NCBI GenBank assembly: GCA_023430845.1
Contig: JAEYYJ010000075.1
Coordinates: 1 to 9,495, forward strand
Source: Pseudomonadota bacterium
GTDB taxonomy: Bacteria; Pseudomonadota; Alphaproteobacteria; Rhizobiales; Hyphomicrobiaceae
Direction: 5' to 3'
Length of the DNA stretch: 9,495 bases
Part shown: in pieces, positions 1-5,880 of the stretch
Layout: the number at the start of each line of letters is the position of its first letter
How positions within the stretch are numbered: position 1 is the first letter of the stretch
The notes under the pieces: model-generated
The model's input: the letters and a program-made list of their open reading frames with translations, nothing else
Told to the model about the DNA's origin: nothing
The model's database searches: none
Made by a program: the position numbers and the translations under genes

Positions 1-50
1 GGGCTGACGGGAGGCGTGGATAGCAAGGCGGCCAAGAAAGCCACTTGCTC

Positions 51-1526
51 TCACTTCATCGGCTTGTGCTTGGAGCCGTGCTTGTCCCAGAGGTCATGAT
101 CTTCGCGGCGGCCGTCGCTGTGGGTGATACTGATACCCCACCACTTGCGGCGAACCTCGCTGTAATGAACCTCCGGATCGTAGACCAGCTTCGTCAGGCT
201 CAAGTACTCGGAGCTCAGCCGTCCGACGGACTGGAGAACGAGATACGAATTGACCACGAGGTTGCGGCGCGTGGTTTCGAGTTGAACCTGGCTCGCCAAG
301 TACTCCTGCTCGGCATTCAGTACGTCGAGGATCGTGCGCTGACCGACCTTCTGCTCCTCGCGGACACCGGTCAGAGCTGTACGGGCGGCCGACACGGCGG
401 CCTGATCGGATTCGAGCTGCGCACGAGAGGCCGTGAGCAATGCCCACGACGAAGCGACCGCTTCACGCGCCTCCGTCCGAGCCCGCTCTATTTCTTGCAG
501 CTGCGCAAGATGGGCGTGCTTAGCCTGACGGACACGAGCATGAACCGAGCCGCCCTCGTAGATCGGAATGTTTATGCGACCCGAGACCGAGGCTCCTTCA
601 CGCTCGTCTATCGACTGACTGGGATCGAAGCGCTGGGAGTAGCCAGCATCCACGCTCACCGTCGGCAGCAATTCACCCCAGATGCGGTCGACGACGTAGC
701 GCGCCGCTTGCTCGCGATAGAGCGCCGCAACGACTTCCGGGCTTTCGCGCGTCGCGATCGAGATCGCTTCGTTTTGCGACTTCGGGATGCGACCGAAGGG
801 TGATGGCTCAACGAGACGGGCAGGCGGATGGCCGACGACGCGCTCGAACGTCGCACGGCTAATCTTGAGATTCGACCGCGCGGTGTCGAGGGCCGAAATC
901 GAGGCCGCTCGCCGGGCTTCGGCCTGCGCGACGTCCGTCCGTGTCACCTCGCCGACAGCAAAACGGTCGCGTGTTGCCTGTAGCTCGCGCGAGAGAACGT
1001 TCACGTTATTCTCGCGAAGGCGGACGATCGCCTGGTCACGAATGACATCCATGAAGGCCGTGACGGCCTGCAGGAGAATGCCCTGCTCGGTCGTGCGGAG
1101 GATTTCCCGGCCGGCACGTACGGTGGCCTCGGCTTCGTTCACCGCGTTGATCACGCGGAAGCCCTGGAAAATGGGCTGGGTCACATTAACGGAGTAGCCC
1201 TTGGAGGTATTACCCCCGTCCCCGACACTCGGCGGGCGCGTGCGCTGCCAGTCACGTGTGATGTCGGCAGAAGCACCTATGTTCGGGCGAAAGCCGGAGT
1301 TGGCGATCGATACGCTCTCATCGGTCGCACGAAGGCGCGCCCGCTCGGCATCGATCTGGGGATTGTATTTGTAAGCAGCGGCTAAGGCTTGATGCAGCGT
1401 TTCGGCTTGGACGGGCACTGCAAAGAGGGCGCAGCTCGCTACGAGCAGACTTGCCGCCCCCAGCCTCCGCAATGATTTACCGCCCCCAAAGGTTGGCGCC
1501 CGTTTGCAAATTTGAGTCACTGCCAT
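51..1526 (-). CDS. tolC: TolC family outer membrane efflux/secretion channel protein
   Basis: Outer-membrane channel of the TolC/OEP family; such proteins form trimeric ducts linking inner-membrane pumps or type I secretion systems to the outside. The product is 491 aa from ATG 1526, close to the family norm. Residues 1-41 form a signal peptide: basic stretch, hydrophobic core, then cleavage after VQA at about 41. The internal duplication typical of TolC is visible. The first half has QPIFQGF (117-123) and VGEVTRTDVAQAEAR (191-205). The second half repeats this as IPIYEGG (320-326) and VGQRTILDVLNAEQEY (394-409). Long Ala/Glu/Arg-rich helices lie between. The tail after about 460 is charged and His-rich. 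A GTG four codons upstream (1538) is an alternative start; neither start has a strong ribosome binding site. No adaptor (HlyD/AcrA) or ABC gene is adjacent, so the partner pump is unknown. Family assignment is firm; the exact transport role is not. Confidence 0.93.
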   Translation of the reverse strand: MAVTQICKRAPTFGGGKSLRRLGAASLLVASCALFAVPVQAETLHQALAAAYKYNPQIDAERARLRATDESVSIANSGFRPNIGASADITRDWQRTRPPSVGDGGNTSKGYSVNVTQPIFQGFRVINAVNEAEATVRAGREILRTTEQGILLQAVTAFMDVIRDQAIVRLRENNVNVLSRELQATRDRFAVGEVTRTDVAQAEARRAASISALDTARSNLKISRATFERVVGHPPARLVEPSPFGRIPKSQNEAISIATRESPEVVAALYREQAARYVVDRIWGELLPTVSVDAGYSQRFDPSQSIDEREGASVSGRINIPIYEGGSVHARVRQAKHAHLAQLQEIERARTEAREAVASSWALLTASRAQLESDQAAVSAARTALTGVREEQKVGQRTILDVLNAEQEYLASQVQLETTRRNLVVNSYLVLQSVGRLSSEYLSLTKLVYDPEVHYSEVRRKWWGISITHSDGRREDHDLWDKHGSKHKPMK

Positions 1527-1840
1527 TCGCTCTGCCACTTGGATCCGTGAGTTGATGCTACCCTTCGCAAACGCGACAAACGGTACACATACTCACGGAG
1601 CCCCCGAAGCTACTCATACTCGGCCGCGCTTCGTACAGATGCCGACTCACCCTCTTAGGGGGTCATTAATGGTTGGGGCGGTGGTAAAGGGAAGCGAAAT
1701 TATAAGATTTGTTAGTAACTGCTGTGCGGCGTTGCCCCAAGTCAACACCCGCGCCGTGTAAAGCACAACGCCACCTCAACCGGCAGTCTTCACTCCGGGG
1801 ACGGACGGAATGCCGCTGGGCTAGCCCCGGTAAGGCTACA
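1527..1840. other. Non-coding spacer upstream of tolC, divergent with rplY
   Basis: No credible gene is seen here. The stretch holds an A/T-rich island at 1694-1716 in otherwise GC-rich DNA and a 6-bp hairpin at 1649-1663 (ACCCTC/GGGGGT with one G-T pair). It also holds three ACTCA words (1591, 1612, 1645) and an inverted pair CCGGGG (1795-1800)/CCCCGG (1825-1830) that encloses the palindrome GGGCTAGCCC (1818-1827). It probably carries the tolC promoter and a tolC 5' leader of roughly 165 nt. The role of the small repeats is unknown. Confidence 0.5.
1699..1704 (-). promoter_or_regulatory. Candidate -10 element for tolC
   Basis: On the minus strand this reads TATAAT, a perfect sigma-70 -10 hexamer, inside the only A/T-rich island upstream of tolC. 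No good -35 hexamer lies 16-18 bp upstream on that strand; TTGACT at 1740-1745 is about 35 bp away, which is too far. The element therefore either relies on an activator or is a chance match. It would give tolC a leader of about 165 nt. Confidence 0.35.
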
Positions 1841-1869
1841 TTGCGCTCCGGCCGCGTGATCGCTATAAG
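1841..1869 (+). promoter_or_regulatory. Sigma-70-type promoter of the rplY-pth-ychF operon
   Basis: TTGCGC (1841-1846) and TATAAG (1864-1869) are separated by exactly 17 bp, the ideal spacing for the housekeeping sigma factor. Transcription would start near 1876, leaving a leader of about 105 nt before the rplY start codon. The match is by eye; no start site has been mapped. Confidence 0.6.
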
Positions 1870-1875
1870 CGGCGC

Positions 1876-1980
1876 ATCTCAATGTCTTGAGAGCCCGCGC
1901 GGCACCCTTGGAGGCCGGCGGCAGAAGCAGGTGCCCCGGTCATATGATGGTCGGGGCCGGTTTTGTTTGGAGACAGCAGA
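1876..1980 (+). promoter_or_regulatory. Structured 5' leader of rplY, possible attenuator
   Basis: The leader contains a short hairpin TCTCAA-TGTC-TTGAGA (1877-1892). It then has GGCACC (1901-1906), which is perfectly complementary to GGTGCC (1930-1935), and finally the terminator-like hairpin at 1933-1957. The second pairing uses bases 1933-1935, which also form the base of the terminator stem, so the two structures compete in part. This is the usual logic of an attenuator, but it is an inference from pairing alone. A minimal ORF, ATG TCT TGA, sits at 1882-1890 inside the first hairpin. A GGAGA ribosome binding site at 1969-1973 ends the leader. Confidence 0.45.
1933..1968 (+). terminator. 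Terminator-like hairpin in the rplY leader
   Basis: GCCCCGGTCA (1933-1942) pairs with TGGTCGGGGC (1948-1957) through 10 bp including two G-U pairs; T1943-A1947 can add an eleventh, leaving a tiny loop. CGG and then TTTTGTTT (1961-1968) follow. The three bases between stem and T-run make it slightly non-canonical; an alternative stem CCGGTC (1936-1941)/GGCCGG (1955-1960) would abut the T-run directly. It lies between the promoter and the rplY start, so it would attenuate the operon rather than end an upstream gene: the neighbour upstream is divergent. Confidence 0.5.
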
Positions 1981-2682
1981 ATGGCCCAGGCCAATGTTAT
2001 CAAGGCTTCGGCGCGCGCAGCAGGCGGCAAGGGGGCCGCTCGTGCTGTTCGGCGCACCGGCAATGTTCCGGCCGTCGTCTACGGCGGCGACGAGAGCACT
2101 GCAGATACGATCCAGATCGATGCCAACGATCTGTTTATCCTCATCAAAAAGGGACGTTTCCTTTCGACGGTGTTCGACATCGACGTCGGCGGGCGCGTGC
2201 TCAAGGCAATCCCCCGCGATGTCCAGCTCGACCCGGTCAAGGACTTCCCCCTTCACGTGGATTTCCAGCGTATCGGCGCGGATAACCGGGTGCGCGTAGG
2301 CGTACCTGTGCGTTTCGTGAACGAGGCGCTCTCGCCGGGCTTGAAGCGGGGTGGTGTGCTCAACATCGTGCGTCACGAGGTCGAGGTTTGGTGTCCGGCG
2401 AACGCGATTCCGGAGCACTTCGAAATCGATCTGACCGGCCTTACCATCGGGCGGTCCATCCATATTTCGGCGGTGACGCTGCCGGAAGGGGTGGCGCCGA
2501 CGATCACCGACCGCGACTTCACCATCGCGACGATCGCCGGTACCGGTGGCAAGGATGACGACGAGGCCACCGCGGCCGCTGCCGGTGCTCCGGCTGGCGA
2601 TGCGAAGGCGGCCCCGGCTGCAGCAGGAGCCGCGGCGAAGGCTGCGCCTGCCGCCAAGGAGGCCCCGAAGGGCAAGAAGTAG
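1981..2682 (+). CDS. rplY: 50S ribosomal protein L25/general stress protein Ctc
   Basis: Ribosomal protein L25 of the long CTC/TL5 type, which binds 5S rRNA in the large subunit. The product is 233 aa. The N-terminal 5S-binding domain (about residues 5-92) starts with an Ala/Lys/Arg-rich strand and has the family motif RRTGNVPAVVYGG (24-36); it ends in the PLHVDFQRI segment. A C-terminal beta domain follows to about 185 and includes IDLTGLTIGRSIHI. The last 45 residues are an acidic patch (KDDDEA) and then a low-complexity Ala/Lys/Pro tail ending GKK, common in alphaproteobacterial L25 and probably disordered. The start is ATG 1981, 7 nt after GGAGA (1969-1973); an in-frame TTG at 1963 lies upstream of that site and is unlikely. 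It is the first gene of an operon with pth, 50 bp downstream, and its leader may control it. Confidence 0.96.
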   Translation: MAQANVIKASARAAGGKGAARAVRRTGNVPAVVYGGDESTADTIQIDANDLFILIKKGRFLSTVFDIDVGGRVLKAIPRDVQLDPVKDFPLHVDFQRIGADNRVRVGVPVRFVNEALSPGLKRGGVLNIVRHEVEVWCPANAIPEHFEIDLTGLTIGRSIHISAVTLPEGVAPTITDRDFTIATIAGTGGKDDDEATAAAAGAPAGDAKAAPAAAGAAAKAAPAAKEAPKGKK

Positions 2683-2732
2683 GCCCGTCGAAGTCGGCCC
2701 GTCCCTGGGCGGCCAGCACGCGCGAGTGAGCC

Positions 2733-3476
2733 ATGAAGCTCTTCGTCGGTCTCGGGAACCCCGGGGCCAAGTACGCCCGGCATCGTCACAACGTCGGCTT
2801 CATGGCCGTCGAGCGGATTGCCGAGCGCCACGCCTTCGGGCCGTGGCGCCGGCGGTTCCAGGGCCTGGCAGCCGACGGCGAGCTTGATGGCACCAAAGTC
2901 CTCCTGCTCAAGCCGGACACCTACATGAACGAGAGCGGCCGCGCCGTCGGAGAGGCGGCGCGGTTCCTCAAGCTTGCCACCGGCGACATCGTGGTTTTTC
3001 ACGACGAGCTGGACCTCCTGCCCGGCAAGCTGAAGGTGAAAACGGGTGGCGGTAATGCCGGGCACAATGGTCTGCGCTCGATTACCGCACATCTCGACAA
3101 CGAATACGAGCGCGTTCGCATCGGTATCGGTCATCCCGGCGCAAAGGAGCTCGTGCAGTCGTGGGTGCTGCACGACGTCGCCCGTGCCGATGTCGATTGG
3201 CTCGAGCCGCTCCTCGATGCCATGGCGGATGCGGCGCCGCGCCTCGCCAGTGGGGACGCGGCCCGCTTTCTGACCGACGTGGCGCGCCAACGCGAGCCTG
3301 CGAACGCGGAGACTGAACCGGCACCTACCCGGCGCCGACGCACGGAGGAGGGCGCTCCCACCGGGCAGCGGCCGGAGCGCGGCCCTCATCCGGCGGGCGA
3401 TCGAGCCGCCAAGCGTGCTACGGCGCTTGCCGAGAACCTGAAGAACTGGCTGGCGAAGCGCCGTCCAAAGGACTGA
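2733..3476 (+). CDS. pth: Peptidyl-tRNA hydrolase
   Basis: Cytosolic hydrolase that cleaves the ester bond of peptidyl-tRNAs dropped by stalled ribosomes, recycling tRNA. The product is 247 aa, against about 194 in E. coli. The active site is intact: GLGNPG with N9, RHN with catalytic H19, TYMNESG with N66, HDELDLLPG with D91, and [11 protein letters not shown] with H111/N112. These match the E. coli N10, H20, N68, D93 and H113/N114. From about residue 188 a C-terminal extension of some 60 residues begins. It is rich in Arg, Pro, Glu and Ala and ends in a basic, probably amphipathic helix ([14 protein letters not shown]). Its function is unknown; similar tails occur in related bacteria. The ribosome binding site before ATG 2733 is weak (GAG at 2724). 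It sits between rplY and ychF, 16 bp before the latter, and no terminator separates them. Confidence 0.96.
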   Translation: MKLFVGLGNPGAKYARHRHNVGFMAVERIAERHAFGPWRRRFQGLAADGELDGTKVLLLKPDTYMNESGRAVGEAARFLKLATGDIVVFHDELDLLPGKLKVKTGGGNAGHNGLRSITAHLDNEYERVRIGIGHPGAKELVQSWVLHDVARADVDWLEPLLDAMADAAPRLASGDAARFLTDVARQREPANAETEPAPTRRRRTEEGAPTGQRPERGPHPAGDRAAKRATALAENLKNWLAKRRPKD

Positions 3477-3492
3477 TTCAAGGACCGAGTTC

Positions 3493-4590
3493 ATGGGCTT
3501 CAAATGCGGCATCGTCGGTTTGCCTAATGTCGGCAAGTCGACACTCTTCAATGCGCTGACGCAGACGGCGGCGGCGGAGGCTGCGAACTATCCCTTCTGC
3601 ACGATCGAGCCGAATGTCGGCGAAGTCGGTGTGCCGGATCCGCGCCTCAGCGAACTCGCGGCCATTGCGAAGTCGGGCGAGATCATCCCGACGCGGCTGA
3701 CGTTCGTCGACATCGCGGGCCTCGTGAAAGGGGCCTCGCGCGGCGAAGGGCTCGGCAACAAGTTTCTCGCGCACATCCGCGAAGTGGATGCGGTCGCTTA
3801 CGTGCTGCGCTGCTTCGACGACGACGACGTCACGCATGTCGCGAACAAGATCGACCCGCTGGCGGATGCCGAGGTGGTCGAGACCGAGCTCATGCTGGCC
3901 GATATGGAGAGCATCGAGCGCCGCCTCGCGACCGTCGAGAAGCGGGCGAAGAGCGGCGACAAGGAAGCTGCCGCCCAGGTCGCTGTCATGCAGCTCGCCC
4001 TCGCACCGCTGCGTGAGGGTAAGCCCGCGCGGACGGCGGTCGTGCCGGAGGAGGATCGGGCAGCGTTTCGCGCACTCCAGCTTCTGACGGCCAAGCCCGT
4101 GCTCTATGTGTGCAACGTCGATGAAGCGTCCGCCGGAGAGGGAAACAAATACTCGGCGGTCGTCGCCGAGCGCGCCAAGGTGGAGGGCGCTGCGGTCGTC
4201 GTCATCTCAGCCAAGATCGAAGCCGAGCTGGCAGGCCTGGCGGACGACGAGCGGCAAGCGTTCCTTGCCGAGATGGGCCTTGAGGAACCGGGGCTCAACC
4301 GGCTCATTCGCGCGGGCTACAACCTTCTGGACCTCGTGACCTTCTTCACGGTCGGCCCCAAGGAGGCCCGTGCCTGGACAGTCGAGCGCGGTACGCGCGC
4401 ACCACAGTCGGCTGGCGTCATCCATACGGATTTCGAGAAGGGGTTCATTCGGGCCGAGACGATCGCTTATGCCGACTACGTCGCCAACAAGGGCGAGGCG
4501 GGCAGCCGTGACGCCGGCAAGATGCGCCTCGAAGGCAATGAGTACGTCGTCCAGGACGGCGACGTGATGCATTTCCGCTTCGCAAACTAA
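3493..4590 (+). CDS. ychF: Redox-regulated ATPase YchF (Obg-like, OLA1 family)
   Basis: TRAFAC-class P-loop NTPase of the YchF/OLA1 subfamily, which prefers ATP to GTP and associates with ribosomes. The product is 365 aa, the usual length. Motifs in order: P-loop GLPNVGKST (9-17), [10 protein letters not shown] (32-41), G3 region [19 protein letters not shown] (73-91), and NVDE (208-211). The last replaces the NKxD guanine-specificity motif of true GTPases, which is the hallmark of this family. A helical coiled-coil insert lies at about 125-200, and a C-terminal TGS domain at about 281-364 holds [12 protein letters not shown] and [15 protein letters not shown] 3493 is preceded by AAGGA (3480-3484) with 8 nt spacing. 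The gene is 16 bp after pth, a widespread pairing in proteobacteria. It is the last gene of the operon and ends in the terminator at 4667-4693. Confidence 0.97.
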   Translation: MGFKCGIVGLPNVGKSTLFNALTQTAAAEAANYPFCTIEPNVGEVGVPDPRLSELAAIAKSGEIIPTRLTFVDIAGLVKGASRGEGLGNKFLAHIREVDAVAYVLRCFDDDDVTHVANKIDPLADAEVVETELMLADMESIERRLATVEKRAKSGDKEAAAQVAVMQLALAPLREGKPARTAVVPEEDRAAFRALQLLTAKPVLYVCNVDEASAGEGNKYSAVVAERAKVEGAAVVVISAKIEAELAGLADDERQAFLAEMGLEEPGLNRLIRAGYNLLDLVTFFTVGPKEARAWTVERGTRAPQSAGVIHTDFEKGFIRAETIAYADYVANKGEAGSRDAGKMRLEGNEYVVQDGDVMHFRFAN

Positions 4591-4620
4591 GGCCGCGCGC
4601 GATCAGCGCATTACGCTGTA

Positions 4621-4655
4621 ACAAAATGGGCGCCGCGGTCCGACCGCAGCGCCCA
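4621..4655 (-). terminator. Intrinsic terminator of the ialB-family gene (minus strand)
   Basis: TGGGCGC (4627-4633) pairs with GCGCCCA (4649-4655); beyond one mismatch GCGG (4635-4638) pairs with CCGC (4644-4647). The plus-strand bases ACAAAA (4621-4626) become TTTTGT directly after the stem on the minus strand. The hairpin begins 30 bp past the minus-strand stop codon at 4686, the expected place. Confidence 0.75.
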
Positions 4656-4666
4656 CTATCGTCTCG

Positions 4667-4693
4667 AAACCGCGGTTGCGCGGTTTTATTTCT
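4667..4693 (+). terminator. Intrinsic terminator of ychF, overlapping the end of the ialB-family gene
   Basis: AAACCGCG (4667-4674) and CGCGGTTT (4679-4686) form a perfect 8-bp stem with the loop GTTG, followed by TATTTCT (4687-4693). It lies 76 bp after the ychF stop. The stem overlaps the minus-strand stop codon (4686-4688), so the last bases of the opposing gene belong to this terminator. Confidence 0.7.
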
Positions 4694-5513
4694 TCTGAGC
4701 GGGCGTCGCTGCCTTGCCGTTCTTGCTGGCGGCCTCGGCCTGGCGCTTGCGCGCTTCCTCGGCCAACTGCTGCTGGCGCTGGGCGATCTGCATCATGAGA
4801 GCCTTGCGCGCCTCGGAGTACTTCTCGTTGTCGATCGGCTGACCATCGAGGGCTTCCTTGAAGCCGGTCAGCGGTACGGGGAAGGCGACGACCTGGCCTT
4901 GCGCATTGATCGCGAGGACCATGACACCGGCACCGGCACGGAAACTCTCGATGAGCCCCTTTGTGACCTCGATCTCGGCCGTACAGCCGGCCGGATGGCA
5001 GAGCGAGTAGTTGAGCTTCACCGGCTCGAGCTTGCTGTCGTCGAACTTCTCGTTCTTCTGAATCTTGTCCCACTGGTCGGCGGCATAGATCGTTGCGCGC
5101 AAGCCGGGACCGATGGCCATGCCGAGGGGCACCATCACCATGAGGTGCTGCTTTTCCTCGCCCTCGACCTGCCGGAGCGCTGCCGACACGAGGACGAGCC
5201 CCGTATTGCCGTCGAGACGCTCGTGGTGCGTGAGGCAGATGTTGCGCTGCTCGCGCGTCGGCTTGCCTTCCTTGTCGCGCAGTACGATCGGTGCTTTCTC
5301 GCAAAGCTTGACCCAGGCGCTCTGCGGGGCCTCGGCCTGCGCTGGCTGCTCCTTCTTTGCAGCCGCCGCCGGCGCCTTGCCCTTCGGCGGATCTTTTTTG
5401 GCCGGCTGCTGTGCCAGTGCCGCACCCGATGCAATTGCGAGCGCGCAGGCCGCAACGGTCACGGCGCGCGCGCCGTGAGACAGCCACCCGATAACCCGAG
5501 TCGTCTCGTTCAT
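4686..5513 (-). CDS. Secreted invasion-associated locus B (IalB) family protein
   Basis: Periplasmic or outer-surface protein of the IalB family, named from Bartonella, where IalB affects erythrocyte invasion; most members in environmental alphaproteobacteria have no known role. The product is 275 aa from ATG 5513. Residues 1-34 form a signal peptide cleaved after AALA. An Ala/Lys/Pro/Gln-rich linker follows (35-65). The IalB domain (about 66-222) carries four cysteines, C71, C93, C172 and C177, the last two in SLCHPAGC, presumably two disulfides. The C-terminal 45 residues are a charged, Gln/Ala/Lys-rich helix that looks like a short coiled coil, ending in a basic tail. An in-frame ATG 23 codons upstream (5582) is less likely: it would bury the signal peptide behind a polar N-terminus. 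The gene converges with ychF and diverges from the peptide-binding protein gene. Family call is good; function is unassigned. Confidence 0.85.
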   Translation of the reverse strand: MNETTRVIGWLSHGARAVTVAACALAIASGAALAQQPAKKDPPKGKAPAAAAKKEQPAQAEAPQSAWVKLCEKAPIVLRDKEGKPTREQRNICLTHHERLDGNTGLVLVSAALRQVEGEEKQHLMVMVPLGMAIGPGLRATIYAADQWDKIQKNEKFDDSKLEPVKLNYSLCHPAGCTAEIEVTKGLIESFRAGAGVMVLAINAQGQVVAFPVPLTGFKEALDGQPIDNEKYSEARKALMMQIAQRQQQLAEEARKRQAEAASKNGKAATPAQKK

Positions 5514-5722
5514 TGTCCTCGAACCCTCGTCCTGCAGAGCTGCCGTTTCCCCGGCATCCCCTTGAATGAAAAGCCTGACCATGCAGCCGCGACCGATGGC
5601 GCATGGAGCGCCGTCAACTTACCTGTGCGTCTCTGTTGAACGGGCACTAAGGGCCCGAATACGGCATTCCCGTGACGTGGTCTCTGGCTTGCTTCATCGT
5701 GCACAGGCGAACCGGGCCGAAC

Positions 5723-5743
5723 CGTTGCGTTCGTGCAACGCAA
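5723..5743. repeat. Overlapping inverted repeats, possible operator
   Basis: CGTTGC (5723-5728) and GCAACG (5735-5740) are perfect inverse complements 6 bp apart. Shifted by 2-3 bp, TTGCGT (5725-5730) and ACGCAA (5738-5743) are as well. Two interleaved dyads in a divergent spacer suggest a dimeric regulator site, but a chance hairpin cannot be excluded. Confidence 0.3.
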
Positions 5744-5770
5744 GCGCGCGCGGCCCTGCCGGAACAGCTC

Positions 5771-5784
5771 GACAAGCTATTGTC
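5771..5784. repeat. Inverted repeat GACAA-N4-TTGTC, possible operator
   Basis: A perfect 5-bp dyad with a 4-bp spacer, about 100 bp upstream of the peptide-binding protein start. It is the size of a small operator half-site pair. No regulator gene is nearby to match it to. Confidence 0.25.
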
Positions 5785-5880
5785 ATTCCAAGGAAGGACA
5801 ACCCCAGAAACGCGCCAAGAGACGATCCCGGAGACGCGCACAGACTTGATCCCGCCGCGATCGGCGTGCATGTGTCCGCC

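Larger units (their letters stand above)
5514..5880. other. Divergent intergenic region between the IalB-family gene and the peptide-binding protein gene
   Basis: About 370 bp with no gene I can support, although one plus-strand frame stays open through most of it. It must carry both divergent promoters, but I see no strong -35/-10 pair on either strand; TTGACG on the minus strand (5612-5617) lacks a -10 partner. Two inverted repeats are present (5723-5743 and 5771-5784), together with an AAGGAAGG run (5790-5797) that no start codon follows at suitable distance. Confidence 0.5.

Noticed and set aside
1..50. A minus-strand gene beginning with GTG just after tolC (hydrophobic start AFLAALLSTPPVS)
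   Set aside because: Only about 15 codons are visible, all three frames are open and there is no clear ribosome binding site; it cannot be supported within the window.
1404..1454. TolC as an outer-membrane lipoprotein through the VASC motif in its signal peptide
   Set aside because: The hydrophobic run continues past the cysteine to a good signal peptidase I site (VQA), the usual arrangement for TolC channels.
1889..1951. GAGAG (1889-1893) and GATGGT (1946-1951) in the rplY leader as a mimic of the 5S rRNA loop E bound by L25
   Set aside because: The words resemble the two loop E strands, but when the flanking CCCG (1894-1897) and CGGG (1952-1955) pair, they fall on opposite sides of the helix and do not face each other, so the loop cannot form as in 5S rRNA.
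2682..2710. Direct repeat GGCCCGTC (2682-2689 and 2696-2703) and a 4-bp hairpin between rplY and pth as a terminator
   Set aside because: The stem is short and no T-run follows; the 50-bp gap fits continued transcription into pth.
2373..3551. 392-codon minus-strand open frame over rplY, pth and the start of ychF
   Set aside because: Its composition is the reverse image of the Ala-rich L25 tail and Pth codons; the three plus-strand genes have intact catalytic motifs and proper spacing.
4603..5639. Long open frames on both strands (333 and 337 codons) over the IalB-family gene
   Set aside because: Neither has a family signature, while the 275-aa frame has a signal peptide, four conserved-type cysteines and a terminator downstream.
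5566..5880. Extending the peptide-binding protein upstream to ATG 5566 (724 aa)
   Set aside because: The added 105 residues are Arg/Ala-rich with no domain and would place the signal peptide in the interior of the protein.
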